DNA of 37,841 nucleotides. Origin: Verrucomicrobia bacterium UBA3761. GTDB taxonomy: Bacteria; Verrucomicrobiota; Kiritimatiellia; RFP12; UBA1067. The position numbers and the translations under genes were made by a program. Shown here piece after piece: positions 1-8,300 of the stretch (position 1 is the stretch's first letter; each line of letters starts with the position of its first letter). The notes under the pieces are model-generated. The model made no database searches and had not been told where the DNA came from. It saw only the letters and a list, made by a program, of their open reading frames with translations. The stretch is from positions 29,400 through 67,240 of the forward strand of contig DFGB01000074.1 in NCBI GenBank assembly GCA_002371135.1. The letters are read 5' to 3'.

Positions 1-1332
1 AAGCTCAAGAACATCGTCGACGACCCGGACCGCCGCTACCGCCTGTGGGCGCTCGCCAACTACTACGGCTACATCCGCAGCCCCGAAATCTTCGTGCGCC
101 TCGGCTACACGTGGGCGCAGTCCGGCCGCACCGGCGAGGCGCTCCAGCATATCAAACGCGCGATCGACTTCATCCCCACCGACCGCCGCACCGCGCTCAT
201 GAACATGATGGCGGCCATCTACGCCAGCAACAGCGATACGCGCAAGAGCCGCGAAATCTACGAGGAAATCCTCGCCAAGGACTCGAACGACCACGATGCG
301 CTCATCGGCCTCATGCGTCTTGAACTCATGGACGGCGACAGCGCCAAGGCCACCGAATACCTCGCGCGCGCCGTCAACGCCGCCGGCGACGATCCCCGCG
401 CGATCGTCGAAGTCGCGATGCTGCGCATGATGCGCGGCGAACTCGCCGAAGCGCGCAAACTCCTGCGCCGCGCGACCGACAACGACCGCGGCAACCTCCA
501 GGCGTGGAGCTTCCTCGGCGCCGTCACGATGCAGATGCTCGACGGCGAGAAGGACGCGAAGATCCGCGCCGCGCTCATGGACGAACTCGAAAACGAAATC
601 CTCCGCGCCATGGAAGCCGCCGCCAAGGATCCTTCCGACTACTACGTGCAAACGACCCGTGCGTTCATCCTCCTGCGCAAGGAAGGCGACCAGCGCCGCG
701 CCGCGCGCGACGCCCTCGTCGCCGCGTCCCGCGAGCGCCCGGACATCGCCGCCACGGGCGACATGATCCTCGGGCTCGACATCTCCCTCAACGACACCGT
801 CGACGCCGAGCGCCACGCGATGGAAGTCCTGCGCCGCAACCGCAAGGCCCCCCTCGCCAACTACGTCATGGGTTCGCTCGCGCTCCAGCGCGGCGAGATG
901 GTCGAGGCAGAAGCGTTCCTCCGCCGCAGCGTCGAGGCGCCAAGACCCCCGGTCCTCGCCCTCAACGACCTCGCCGAAGTCCTGCGCCGCGCCGGCAAGT
1001 TCGAGGAGGCCGAGAAATACGCCCGCCGCGCCACCGAAACCGACCCCTCCCTCTACGTCGCATGGGAGACCCTGGGCGTCGTAATCCTCGAACGCAAGGG
1101 CAACCTCGATGAAGCCGAGAAGGCCATCAAGAAGGCGTGCGATCTTTCCAAGACCGCCGAGGGCAAACCTGCCGACGTCCGCATGCTCGTCTCCCTCGCC
1201 CGCGTCCAGCTCGCCAAGGGCGAGACGCAACGCGGCAAGGGCACCCTGCGCACCGTCCGCTCGCGCATCGACGAACTCTCCGACTTCGAAAAGAAGGAGT
1301 TCGAAGAGCTCGAGCAGAGCGTAAGAAAATAG
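1..1332 (+). CDS. TPR-repeat protein (5' end outside window)
   Basis: The reading frame is open from base 1, so the true start lies upstream; 443 codons are visible. The protein is almost wholly helical with repeated TPR-type helix pairs, for example AEYLARAVNAAGDDPRAIVEVAMLR near residues 119-143 and later EEAEKYARRATETDPSLYVAWETLG near residues 336-358, showing the small-residue/aromatic spacing and the terminal DP typical of TPRs. No catalytic domain or membrane segment is visible in this part. TPR arrays scaffold protein-protein contacts; the partner cannot be deduced. The stop is followed at once by a repeat-rich spacer. The TPR call is firm, the function unknown. Confidence 0.85.
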   Translation, partial: KLKNIVDDPDRRYRLWALANYYGYIRSPEIFVRLGYTWAQSGRTGEALQHIKRAIDFIPTDRRTALMNMMAAIYASNSDTRKSREIYEEILAKDSNDHDALIGLMRLELMDGDSAKATEYLARAVNAAGDDPRAIVEVAMLRMMRGELAEARKLLRRATDNDRGNLQAWSFLGAVTMQMLDGEKDAKIRAALMDELENEILRAMEAAAKDPSDYYVQTTRAFILLRKEGDQRRAARDALVAASRERPDIAATGDMILGLDISLNDTVDAERHAMEVLRRNRKAPLANYVMGSLALQRGEMVEAEAFLRRSVEAPRPPVLALNDLAEVLRRAGKFEEAEKYARRATETDPSLYVAWETLGVVILERKGNLDEAEKAIKKACDLSKTAEGKPADVRMLVSLARVQLAKGETQRGKGTLRTVRSRIDELSDFEKKEFEELEQSVRK

Positions 1333-1494
1333 AGAAGTAGGAAGCGGGAGGGCCGCGCTTCAGCGCGGACGAAGTAAAAAGCAGGAAGGAGAAGATTTTG
1401 CGCGGCTAAAGCCGCGCCTCCTTGCCGCTAGGGCCTCTCCCACTTCCTACTTCCTACTTTCTACTTCCTACTTTCTACTTCCTACTTCCTACTT
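1333..1494. repeat. Palindromic intergenic repeat with GC-rich hairpins and a heptamer tandem array
   Basis: The spacer begins with an arm (1333-1350, agaagtaggaagcgggag) that is the near-perfect inverse of the start of the array at 1438-1455. Between the arms are two GC hairpins: CCGCGC-TTCA-GCGCGG (1353-1368) and GCGCGGC-TAAA-GCCGCGC (1400-1417). The right side is seven tandem copies of a heptamer, CTTCCTA or CTTTCTA (1443-1491). It looks like a REP-type unit or a non-coding mobile fragment. The hairpins might also end transcription of the TPR gene, but there is no T-tract directly after them. Confidence 0.75.
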
Positions 1495-1506
1495 AAAAAA
1501 TCCTCG

Positions 1507-2583
1507 ATGTTCTCTTTCCTCCTCGCCCTCGCATTCCAAGTCGGTCCCTTCTATCAGCAGAAGGCGGACTATACGGCCGTGCGGCCGTTTGTGTCCGTGG
1601 AGGGCGAGACGGTAGACGTCCTCTGGCCGCTCTTCACTTCGCACGAGGATTGGTGGCGGTTTTGCTATATCGTCAACTGGCAAGACTACGCCGAAGATTC
1701 CGGCTACCAGTTCTCCATCCTGCCTATCTGGTTCAACGGGCGCGACAAGGATAAGGGCGCGTATGCCGGGCTCTTCCCCGTCTGGGGCCACCACCCGCAT
1801 CTCTTGATGCTCTACGACCTCGACTTCGCGCTGTGGCCGCTCTGGACGCGCTACAAGATGCCGCGCGGACGCGACTGGCTCACTACCAACACGGTGCTGT
1901 TCCCATTCGTCTCGTGGCGCTCCGACGGCGCATGGAGCGTGTGGCCCGTCTATGGGGTCAACTACCAGCGCGAGTCGGACCACCGCTACGTGCTTTGGCC
2001 GCTTGTCACGTGGGCGACATACCGCGAAGACCGCGACACGGGCGGCGCCGGGTATTCGTGGATGGCGTGGCCGCTCTACGGCCAGGTCCGGCGCGAACGC
2101 GAGGACCAGGACCTCTTCCTCCCCCCGTTTTTCTCCTATGCGCGGACCCGCCAGTCGACGCGCGTTCGCGCGCCGTGGCCGCTTTTCGAATACGAGCGCA
2201 CGCCCTTCCGCTCGCGCATTTCGTTCTGGCCGTTCTGGGAGCGTAACATCAATTATTCGTACTCCCGCAGCGAGAACAAGGAAATCGCCCGCGTCAACCG
2301 CTTCGGCTGGAAACTCGTCGAGGTCTACGACGACGAGGTGCGCGTGTTCCCGTTCTACGCCTCCGGCCGCGGCCACTTCCGCCTCTGGCCGTTCTACGAA
2401 TCCGAGGACCTCAAGTCGGGCTTCACGCATCGCCGCGTCCTTTCGCTTTTCCCGATCCGCTGGGTGCCGGCCGTCGACCGCAATTGGGCCAAGTTCTGGA
2501 CTTTCTACGAGGCCGACTCGTCGCCCCTCTACACCGACCACTCCCTCCTCTGGGGCATCATCCGCTGGAGGACGCTGAAGTGA
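1507..2583 (+). CDS. Secreted/outer-membrane-like protein with repeated WP-aromatic motifs
   Basis: I do not recognise a named family. The 358-residue protein starts with a short hydrophobic stretch (MFSFLLALAFQVGPF) that could be a signal peptide, followed by about a dozen irregular repeats of roughly 20-30 residues, each centred on WPL, WPF, WPV or FPF plus an aromatic residue (LWPLFTS, LWPLWTR, VWPVYGV, LWPLVTW, AWPLYGQ, PWPLFEY, FWPFWER, LWPFYES). Alternating aromatic and charged residues suggest repeated beta-strands, perhaps a barrel or a propeller. ATG at 1507 is the first start after the heptamer array. The next gene begins 24 bp downstream, so the two may be co-transcribed. Function unknown; location inferred. 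Confidence 0.7.
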   Translation: MFSFLLALAFQVGPFYQQKADYTAVRPFVSVEGETVDVLWPLFTSHEDWWRFCYIVNWQDYAEDSGYQFSILPIWFNGRDKDKGAYAGLFPVWGHHPHLLMLYDLDFALWPLWTRYKMPRGRDWLTTNTVLFPFVSWRSDGAWSVWPVYGVNYQRESDHRYVLWPLVTWATYREDRDTGGAGYSWMAWPLYGQVRREREDQDLFLPPFFSYARTRQSTRVRAPWPLFEYERTPFRSRISFWPFWERNINYSYSRSENKEIARVNRFGWKLVEVYDDEVRVFPFYASGRGHFRLWPFYESEDLKSGFTHRRVLSLFPIRWVPAVDRNWAKFWTFYEADSSPLYTDHSLLWGIIRWRTLK

Positions 2584-2607
2584 AACTCCAACCATTCTCC
2601 CCGAACC

Positions 2608-3519
2608 TTGAAACCGAAGAATAGAATCCGGCTCTGGCTCAAGGCCATGAGGACCGACCAGTGGACGAAAAACGGCGCCGTGATGCTCGCGTGGTTTTTC
2701 TCCGTGGCCGATCCCAGCCAGACGACACTCGTGCGCGGGTTCGGGTCGTTCATGATGGCGTTTGCGATGGCGGGGTCGTTCTCGTTCCTCTCTAGCGCGT
2801 TCTATCTGCTCAACGACGTCTCCGACTACGATGCGGACCGTCTGCACCCAATCAAGCGACACCGGCCGATCGCGGCGAATCTCATATCGCGCATACTCGC
2901 CGTGCGCGTGGCGCTCGTCCTCTTTGCAATCGCATTCGCGTATCCGGCGCTCGTCGTGATGCTGCTCCCCTCGCGCACTCTCGCGTTCGGCACGGTCATG
3001 GCGTATACGGTGATGCAGTGCCTCTATACGGGCTTTTTGAAGCGCATTCCGTATGTCGACGTCGCGACGCTCGCGGCGGGGTTCGTGTTGAGGGCCGTCG
3101 CGGGCGCGGCGATCATCTCGGCGTACGTCTCGCCGTGGCTGCTCGTATGCACGTTCACGCTGTCGATGTTCCTCGCCTTCTGCAAGCGGCGCCACGAGAT
3201 GCAGATCGCCGCCGCGTCGCGCACCGTCCTCAAACGCTACCACCCGCGGCTTCTGTCGTTTGCGATATTCGCGGCGGCGTTCGCCTCCTTCGCCGAATAC
3301 CTGGCCTGGACTCTCACGTCGCAGATGGGCAGGCGCTTCCCGTATCTCTGGGCGACTTCGATTTTCGTCGCGCTCGGCATCGTTCGCTACCTGTTCCTCG
3401 CATGGCGCAAGGAAGACGTCGGGCGGCCGGAGCGCATCCTCCTCACCGACCGCCTCCTCTGGCTCGTCCTCGCAGGATACGGCACGAGCGCCATCGCGCT
3501 CGTGATGGTTTCGCGATGA
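2608..3519 (+). CDS. UbiA-family prenyltransferase, decaprenyl-phosphate phosphoribosyltransferase-like
   Basis: This is an integral membrane protein of about 303 residues with many hydrophobic segments. Near residue 70 it has the UbiA-superfamily Asp-rich motif in the form NDVSDYDADRLHPIKRHRPIA, which closely resembles 5-phosphoribosyl-1-phosphate:decaprenyl-phosphate transferases (the DPPR synthase branch) rather than menaquinone or ubiquinone enzymes. The N-terminal MRTDQWTKN also fits that branch (RPRQWVKN-type). Such enzymes transfer a phosphoribosyl group to a polyprenyl phosphate, giving lipid-linked pentose donors. I chose the TTG at 2608 because it keeps the helix before RTDQW; ATG at 2647 is the alternative. 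The 3' end overlaps folC by 4 bp (ATGA), implying translational coupling. The substrate is inferred from motif similarity only. Confidence 0.8.
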   Translation: MKPKNRIRLWLKAMRTDQWTKNGAVMLAWFFSVADPSQTTLVRGFGSFMMAFAMAGSFSFLSSAFYLLNDVSDYDADRLHPIKRHRPIAANLISRILAVRVALVLFAIAFAYPALVVMLLPSRTLAFGTVMAYTVMQCLYTGFLKRIPYVDVATLAAGFVLRAVAGAAIISAYVSPWLLVCTFTLSMFLAFCKRRHEMQIAAASRTVLKRYHPRLLSFAIFAAAFASFAEYLAWTLTSQMGRRFPYLWATSIFVALGIVRYLFLAWRKEDVGRPERILLTDRLLWLVLAGYGTSAIALVMVSR

Positions 3520-4919
3520 GCATATTGGACGAACTTGCGGCGCGGCGCCGCTTCGGGATGAAGCCCGGGCTTGACGCCATCGCCGCCGTGAGCGAGGCGC
3601 TCGGCTCTCCGCATCTGCGCCTCGGGCGCGTCGTGCATGTCGCCGGCACGAACGGCAAGGGCGCCACGTGCGCCATTCTCGACTCCTGCCTCCGCGCGGC
3701 AGGATTCTCCTCCTCGCGCTACACCTCCCCGCACCTCGTCGCTCTCAACGAACGCTTCCTCGTGAACGGTCGCCTCGCGGACGATGCCGCGCTCGACTCC
3801 GCCGCCGCGCGCGTCGCCGCCGTCGCGCCGGACGGCCTCACTTTCTTCGAGGCCCTCACCGCCTGCGGCTTCCTCATATTCTCGGAGGCGAAGACCGATT
3901 GGACCATCCTCGAAACAGGCCTTGGCGGACGCCTTGACGCTACCAACATCTGCCGCCCCGCGCTCTCGGTCATCACTCGCATCGGCCTCGACCACTGCGA
4001 CTGGCTTGGCGACACGATAGAGAAAATCGCGGCGGAGAAAGGCGGCATCATCAAGCCCGGCGCGCCAGTCGTGCTGGGACGGAACGAAACCGCCGTCCGG
4101 CGCGTGATAGAGGATATCGCCAAATCGCGCGGCGCACCGTTCTTCTACGCCCCGGACCTCGCCTCCGAAGACGAAATCCCCGCCGGATTCTCGCTCGCAG
4201 GCTCTTTCAACCGCGAAAACGCCGTGACCGCGCTCGCCGCGCTCAAGGTCCTATTCTCTCTTCACGCATCCCTTTTCAACACAGAGTCACAGAGAAACAG
4301 AGATTCACATAGAGCAAATCGAAAAATCAAGGCTCTGTGCACCTCTGCGCCTCTGTGCCTCTGTGTTGAAAAGGTTTGCTTGGAATCAATCGAAGAATCG
4401 AAGAATCGAAAATCCGAAAACCCTCCCTCATCCCCCTTCCCTCTTCCCCCTTCCATCCTGTCCGGCTTCTCCTCGGTCGAATGGCCGGGACGCTTCCATA
4501 AAATCGGCCGCTTCATAGTCGACGGCGCCCACAACCCGCCGGCCGCCAAGGCCCTCGCCGCCGCCCTCGCCGAGGATTCTCCTGGCGGACGATTCGCGCT
4601 TGTCGCCGGTTTTTGCGGCGACAAGGACGTTCGCGCGACGCTTGCCATCCTCGCGCCATTCGTCGGCCGCGCCTATGCCGTGCGCTCGGCGAACCCGCGC
4701 TCCCTCGCTCCGGACGCCCTCGCCGCAATCATGCGCGAGGCCGGGCTCGACGCCTCCCCGTGCGCGTCTCTCGCCGATGCATTCGCCCGGACGGACGGCG
4801 AGCGCACTCTCGTATGCGGCTCGCTCTTCCTCGCCGGCGAAGCCGTCGCCGCCCTCGGCGCATACCCCTGGCCCCGCCACGCCCCGTCCCTCAGCGAATC
4901 CGTGCTCAAGGCTTTATAA
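3516..4919 (+). CDS. folC: Folylpolyglutamate synthase / dihydrofolate synthase with an in-frame repeat insertion
   Basis: This Mur-ligase-family enzyme adds glutamate to folate (and to dihydropteroate in bifunctional forms) using ATP. Diagnostic motifs appear in order: P-loop VAGTNGKGAT (about residue 45), YTSPHL, TFFEALTACGF, ILETGLGGRLDATN, ITRIGLDHCDWLG, EKGGIIKPG, NRENAV, and the C-terminal WPGRF and VDGAHNPPA. ATG 3516 overlaps the stop of the upstream gene (ATGA); the frame is open far upstream, but that part is shadow. Oddity: residues about 249-313 (4261-4455), between the central domain and WPGRF, are encoded by an interspersed palindromic repeat plus simple-sequence tracts and carry no FolC homology (CTSAPLCLCVE is a translation of the repeat). 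The frame is kept, giving 467 aa. It probably forms a surface loop, so the enzyme may still work. Confidence 0.93.
   Translation: MSILDELAARRRFGMKPGLDAIAAVSEALGSPHLRLGRVVHVAGTNGKGATCAILDSCLRAAGFSSSRYTSPHLVALNERFLVNGRLADDAALDSAAARVAAVAPDGLTFFEALTACGFLIFSEAKTDWTILETGLGGRLDATNICRPALSVITRIGLDHCDWLGDTIEKIAAEKGGIIKPGAPVVLGRNETAVRRVIEDIAKSRGAPFFYAPDLASEDEIPAGFSLAGSFNRENAVTALAALKVLFSLHASLFNTESQRNRDSHRANRKIKALCTSAPLCLCVEKVCLESIEESKNRKSENPPSSPFPLPPSILSGFSSVEWPGRFHKIGRFIVDGAHNPPAAKALAAALAEDSPGGRFALVAGFCGDKDVRATLAILAPFVGRAYAVRSANPRSLAPDALAAIMREAGLDASPCASLADAFARTDGERTLVCGSLFLAGEAVAALGAYPWPRHAPSLSESVLKAL
4261..4384. repeat. Palindromic interspersed repeat inside folC (ACACAGAG type)
   Basis: The left arm CCTTTTCAACACAGAG (4271-4286, preceded by ttcacgcat) is mirrored by the right arm CTCTGTGTTGAAAAGG (4359-4374, followed by tttgctt). 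Inside each arm lie further CACAGAG/CTCTGTG units, making a long hairpin of about 124 bp. It is related in style to the CGCAGAG element at 15724-15920 and the CGCAAAG element at 4931-5273. The ends appear to extend imperfectly outward (TTCACGCAT against TCCAAGCAA). I found no convincing target duplication beside it. Confidence 0.8.
4386..4453. repeat. Simple-sequence tracts following the folC repeat
   Basis: Directly after the palindrome come tandem AATCGAAG units (from about 4388) and then a C/T tract built from TCCCCCTTCC-type units (about 4421-4453). They are translated in frame as a Glu/Ser/Lys stretch followed by a Pro/Ser stretch within FolC. AATCG-type tracts recur beside the other repeats, at 15689-15723 and 23324-23357. 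Confidence 0.7.
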
Positions 4920-4930
4920 GCCGGACGACG

Positions 4931-5273
4931 GCATTTACCGTTTTCAGCGCAAAGAATGCTTTGCAAACAATAGCATACAATAGATTTTTATCGCAGAGAC
5001 TTGAGAGTCGCAGAGATTATGGATTTTGCTGGTGTTATTTCATATGCATGGCGCATAGATCTGCCATTTTGACTAAAAAGTGTGTTGATTTTACGGCTCA
5101 TAAAAAATACGAAAAACCTGAGAAAACTCTGCGCCTCTCAAGTCTCTGCGATAAAAATCTATTGCATGGCAGTGCTTTGCAAATCTGCGACTTGACAATC
5201 GCAGAAGGGCGAAATCTTTGCGGACTTTGCGTCAAAAGTCTTTGCGTCCTTTGCGTTGAAAATGGCAAATGGC
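4931..5273. repeat. Outer palindromic repeat (CGCAAAG type), interrupted by a second element
   Basis: The left arm GCATTTACCGTTTTCAGCGC followed by AAAGAATGC (4931-4959) is the imperfect inverse of the right arm at 5245-5273, which contains TTTGCGTTGAAAATGGCAAA. The right half holds further TTTGCG units (5216-5255). The two halves are separated by an inserted element at 4968-5174. This gap of about 430 bp between folC and the terminator of the next gene contains no credible ORF. Confidence 0.72.
4968..5174 (-). mobile_element. MITE-like element, copy A (with 9-bp target duplication)
   Basis: The terminal inverted repeats are CAATAGCATACAATAG at the left and, on the complement of the right end, CACTGCCATGCAATAG; both continue into TTTTTATCGCAGAG. 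The element is flanked by perfect direct repeats CTTTGCAAA at 4959-4967 and 5175-5183, as expected for a transposition target duplication. The AT-rich interior (about 200 bp in total) aligns, in reverse orientation, with copy B at 15724-15920, for example at the shared AATCAACACACT. No ORF is present, so it would be non-autonomous. It sits inside the CGCAAAG-type repeat and is therefore the younger insertion. Confidence 0.85.
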
Positions 5274-5289
5274 GTTGTTCCACCTGCAT

Positions 5290-5321
5290 AAAAACGCGCG
5301 CACCGGGTTGCGGTGCGCGCG
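5290..5321 (-). terminator. Rho-independent terminator of the 1038-aa secreted protein gene
   Basis: Read on the minus strand, an 11-bp perfect stem CGCGCGCACCG/CGGTGCGCGCG with a 5-nt loop (5295-5321) is followed by five T residues. It lies about 30 bp past the TAG stop at 5352, the right place and orientation to end that transcript. Confidence 0.9.
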
Positions 5322-5351
5322 GGAGGTATATTGGATTTGCGCGAGGCGATT

Positions 5352-8300
5352 CTACTTGTTCTGGTTCTCGATCGTTACACCAACCTTGTAGAAGCCCGCG
5401 CCGTCGCTAGCGGGCTCGAAGCCTGCGGCTTCGGTCTCGCTGCCAAGCTCGTAGCTCGTGGTCGGCTCGGTAGGCCATTCGGCCGTGAGGCTCGCCTTCT
5501 TATAGACATTCAGCATCACGGTGTAACGCGTCGCGTTAACCGCCGTGCCGTCGAGCGAGACGACGACCTTGCCGTTGACGATCGAGATCGTGGGCGTTAC
5601 ATCCTTTTCGAGTTCGCCGGTCGTCTCGTCGAGGAGGCCGAGCACAGCCGCCTGCGCGTAGGTCAGACCCGTCGCGGCAGACGCCGTGTCAGTCAGGGCC
5701 TTGCCCGCAGGAAGCGTCACTTCGCCGTCGATCGTGAACGTCTTGCCATCGCCACCGTCGAATCCGGATGCCACCGCAAGCGTGTAAACGCCATCGGCGG
5801 GGCCGTTCCACACATAGCCCGCAGGTATCGTCAGCGTATTGACGGCCGAAGTGATTTCGCCATAGGTCTCGGAGCCGTTCTCCTTGAGGATAATCACCGT
5901 ACCGGTCACAGTGGCTCCAGCGGCCACGCTGACCTTCGCAGGCTGCTTGTAGGACGAGTTGCCGACAGAGGCAATCGCGTAGCCCTGCGTGGAGGTACCG
6001 TTCTGGTTCGAACTGTGCGACGGCGTGACATTGCGTGCCGTAACCGTTGCGGTTCCGTCAACCGTCACCGTGCCAGCCTTGACTTCGATGCCACCTGTCA
6101 CAGTTCCAGTGATTGCCGTCGTGCCGGTCTGAGGATTGTAGATTGCGTAATCCTGCGTCGCCGAAACCGTGCCGTTAACAGTCACGTCAGATCCGCCGGC
6201 CGCCGTGTTGTACTTCGCGAGACCATTGCCGGAAATCGCCGCCTGCGCGCCAGTAACGGCAACAGTGCCGTTGATTACCACAGTCTGCTTCTTAGTGCCG
6301 AAGTATGTGATGCCGTAGCAGTAGACAGAGGTGACTGTCACGTTCTCGCCGAGCGTGAAGCTTGTCACAGCCGTGTCGCTTCCAACGCGGATGACAGAAC
6401 TGGAGGAGGCGAGCGTCGTCCCCTGCGTTACGGCGGTGGAAATCGTTCCGGTGCCGGTGAATGCAACTGTACCAGCCGTCACATGGAACGCACGGCAGTC
6501 CGTAGCCGTCACATTCTTCCCGTTGAGGTCAAGCGTTACCGACTTGGAGATGGTCTGTGTCTTGGTCAACGCGATGTCGGCGAGAAGCTTGACGGTATCG
6601 CCGTCGGTGGCAGCGTCAAACGCATCCTGCATCGTCGCATACGCCTGTCCGCCGACGGAGGCGACGCCTGCAACAGCCGTGTAGGTCGTGACATTGTCAA
6701 CCGGCTCGCTTGTCGTAAAGACGAACTTGGACGTATCAGCCGTGACGGTCGCCGTCGCAAGGGACTGGTCAAGCGTAAGCGTACCCGCCTGCTCAAACAT
6801 ATAAGCGGCGCCAGGTCCCATCACCTTGTAGGTGTTGCCCAAAACGAGGCCGGCTGACTTCACGAAGGTGGCTACACCATTATCGACCGTGGCGAAGTTG
6901 AGGCCGTCAATATCGGTCGCATTCTTCGTATAGGACTTGACGCCAGCAGGAGCCTTATTAACACCCGTCATAGTAAGCGTACCACTCTGGTGGTGCAGGA
7001 AAGACGGATCGGAGCCAGCCGTATCTTCGCAGTCCGCAATCTCGGTGGCGACGCCGACATAACCGACGATGCCGCCCTTCTCGGTCGCTTTACCTGCCGT
7101 CGTGCCGTTGTTCTGGCAGTTGCGGATGGTAGCCGTGCCCGAACCGCCCTGCGTAATCATAGCGATACCGCCGCACTTGTTGTTGGCAAGCGAGGTCATG
7201 TTGACGTTGTTCGTGCAAGAATCAACCGTCGTACCGGACGTGGTGTAGCCGACGATTCCGCCGAAGCCCTTTGAGCAGGAAACCGTGCCTTCGAGAGAGG
7301 TCAGATTCTGGAGCGTCGAGTTCTTGGCAACACCGACGAATGTCGCGCCAGATTCCTTTGTGCTTGCGGTTGTGTCCGTCGCGAAGAGCGAACCAGCGTA
7401 GGCAATCTTGAGGTTCTTGATTGTCGCACCATCAACTGAGTTGAAGAATCCGCAGTAGTCGAGACCCTCGGTAGTGCTATCGGGATTCCCCGCCACACCA
7501 ACCATCTGGAAGTTTGAAATCGTATAGTTTCCACCGTCATAAGTTCCCTTGAATGCACCAGCACTCCACTTAGCATCGCGCCGATCTGCTTCTTCCTGCG
7601 TAATATTACCTGAAGCTGTTCCAACGGTATAGTTAACCAAATCCTTGCCATTCTGCACACCGATACCCGGCCATGCCTCGGTAAGAGCGATGTCCGCCGT
7701 CTGGACGTAGCACTTGTCGGCGCCATTGCCATCCGCAACTGCAGCCTGAAGGGCCTTAAGGTCGGCAAGGTTCGTAATCTCGTAGGGATTTGCAGCCGTG
7801 CCGTATACAGTCTTAGGCGTTTCACCTGCAATCGTGATCGCATCAGTCGCCCCAGAAGAAAGAACATCTGCGAGTGCATCGCTGTAGGTGGCATATTTCT
7901 CGTTGTCGTCGCCGGTTCCGACGCTTGCCGCATATTCCCCGCTATAGAACGGATTGGTCGTGCGCGCCACGAAGTTGTCCAGCTTGCCGGAGCCTTCCAC
8001 GCTGACGCTCGTCACAGTGTTGTTTTCTTTCGCGCCGGTATATTCGCCGATGCGTGTACCATCGAGATAGACGATGAATGCGTTCGTGCCGGAAGCGGCG
8101 ATCGTCAGGCGGTGCCACGAATCTTTCGCGATTACAATGTCGGTGACGGTGGTTTGGCTGCCGGCGATGACGAGTTTTCCTTCAGTGTTGGCATAAACGC
8201 CGAGCTTGCCATCGCCGATTTCGCCTTCTTCGCGATAGGTGAACTGGACGAACATGTCGAAGACCGTTCCGCCGTTGGCGGAGAACGCTTCTTCTTCATC

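Noticed and set aside
1489..3243. Long antisense ORF (584 codons) opposite the WP-repeat and UbiA genes
   Set aside because: Composition is Arg/Glu/His-rich shadow of GC-rich codons; the sense strand holds a recognisable UbiA family protein.
3018..3515. Upstream in-frame extension of folC
   Set aside because: It overlaps the UbiA-like gene in another frame, is Arg-rich shadow, and FolC homology begins at ATG 3516 with ATGA coupling.
5313..6857. 514-codon plus-strand ORF opposite the 1038-aa protein
   Set aside because: Antisense shadow; the minus strand has signal peptide, promoter, ribosome-binding site and terminator.
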